Shown here: positions 5,165 to 5,267 of the stretch, piece by piece
How the letters are laid out: each line of letters starts with the position of its first letter
Numbering within the stretch: position 1 is the stretch's first letter
DNA from: Bacillota bacterium
GTDB taxonomy: Bacteria; Bacillota; Clostridia; Acetivibrionales; DSM-1351
NCBI GenBank assembly: GCA_023395575.1
Contig: JAEWZA010000427.1
Location: 1-5,267, forward strand
Direction of reading: 5' to 3'
DNA length: 5,267 nt
Notes under the pieces: generated by a model
Told to the model about the DNA's origin: nothing
The model's input: only the letters and a program-made list of their open reading frames with translations
Databases searched by the model: none
Made by a program: the position numbers and the translations under genes

Positions 5165-5267
5165 AACGTATTCTGCTAATTATTTTACAATTTTTGCAGA
5201 TGAATTTAAAGTACTGGATTACTGGTACTTCCGTACAAACTTATCTAAATGGTTTACTCACAAGATA
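5165..5267 (+). repeat. Tandem repeat, second copy (arm A2), cut by the window end
   Basis: This is a direct copy of 4814-4916, offset by exactly 351 nt and still matching at the last base, so the array continues beyond the window. A2 is also complementary to the right arm B: ACTGGTAC (5221-5228) pairs perfectly with 5099-5106, and TTTGCAGAT (5193-5201) with 5124-5132. Arm B can therefore pair either with A1 or with A2. Confidence 0.88.

Noticed and set aside
4814..5267. CRISPR array
   Set aside because: The repeat is about 90 nt with a 351-nt period and its arms alternate in orientation. There are no short repeats with unique spacers and no cas genes.

Overview
The window is AT-rich, uses strong AGGAGG-type ribosome binding sites, and carries a T-box riboswitch and a murT-gatD pair. 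This points to a low-GC Gram-positive bacterium (Firmicutes), most likely a clostridium of the Ruminiclostridium type. That genus-level guess is inference from style and gene content; nothing in the window proves it.

Layout. Positions 3-182 (+) hold the C-terminal end of a lytic transglycosylase. A small unrecognised protein follows on the same strand (231-572). The 573-853 gap holds a large hairpin that probably terminates the + transcript, and a separate 14-bp inverted repeat around a 116-nt structured segment, lying just past the 3' end of the convergent gene. On the minus strand, 854-1867 encodes a type I-beta (AroF/Thermotoga-like) DAHP synthase, the first enzyme of the shikimate pathway. 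It sits behind a long leader: promoter (2347-2376), T-box riboswitch (about 2047-2325, specifier tentatively UUC/Phe), terminator (2050-2090), and a 3' part with a strong ribosome binding site, a hairpin and a tiny ORF. Further right on the minus strand are gatD (2438-3184) and murT (3184-4587), overlapping by one base, which encode the lipid II isoglutaminyl synthase that amidates D-Glu of the peptidoglycan stem peptide. From about 4740 to the window end there is no gene. This stretch holds a long imperfect palindrome (4841-5132) with two apical hairpins, and a second copy of its left arm begins exactly 351 nt downstream and runs off the window.

The genes fall into two themes: cell-wall metabolism (lytic transglycosylase, MurT/GatD) and aromatic amino-acid synthesis under amino-acid-responsive control (T-box plus an N-terminal regulatory domain on the enzyme).

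Two observations are the most unusual. First, the aroF and murT leaders share the same design: AACGAAGGAGG, a few bases, a UCCAU/AUGGA hairpin, then exactly 7 nt to the start codon, as if a hairpin were inserted between Shine-Dalgarno and start. Second, the non-coding fold-back repeat on the right is organised as alternating inverted arms (A-B-A) with a 351-nt period.
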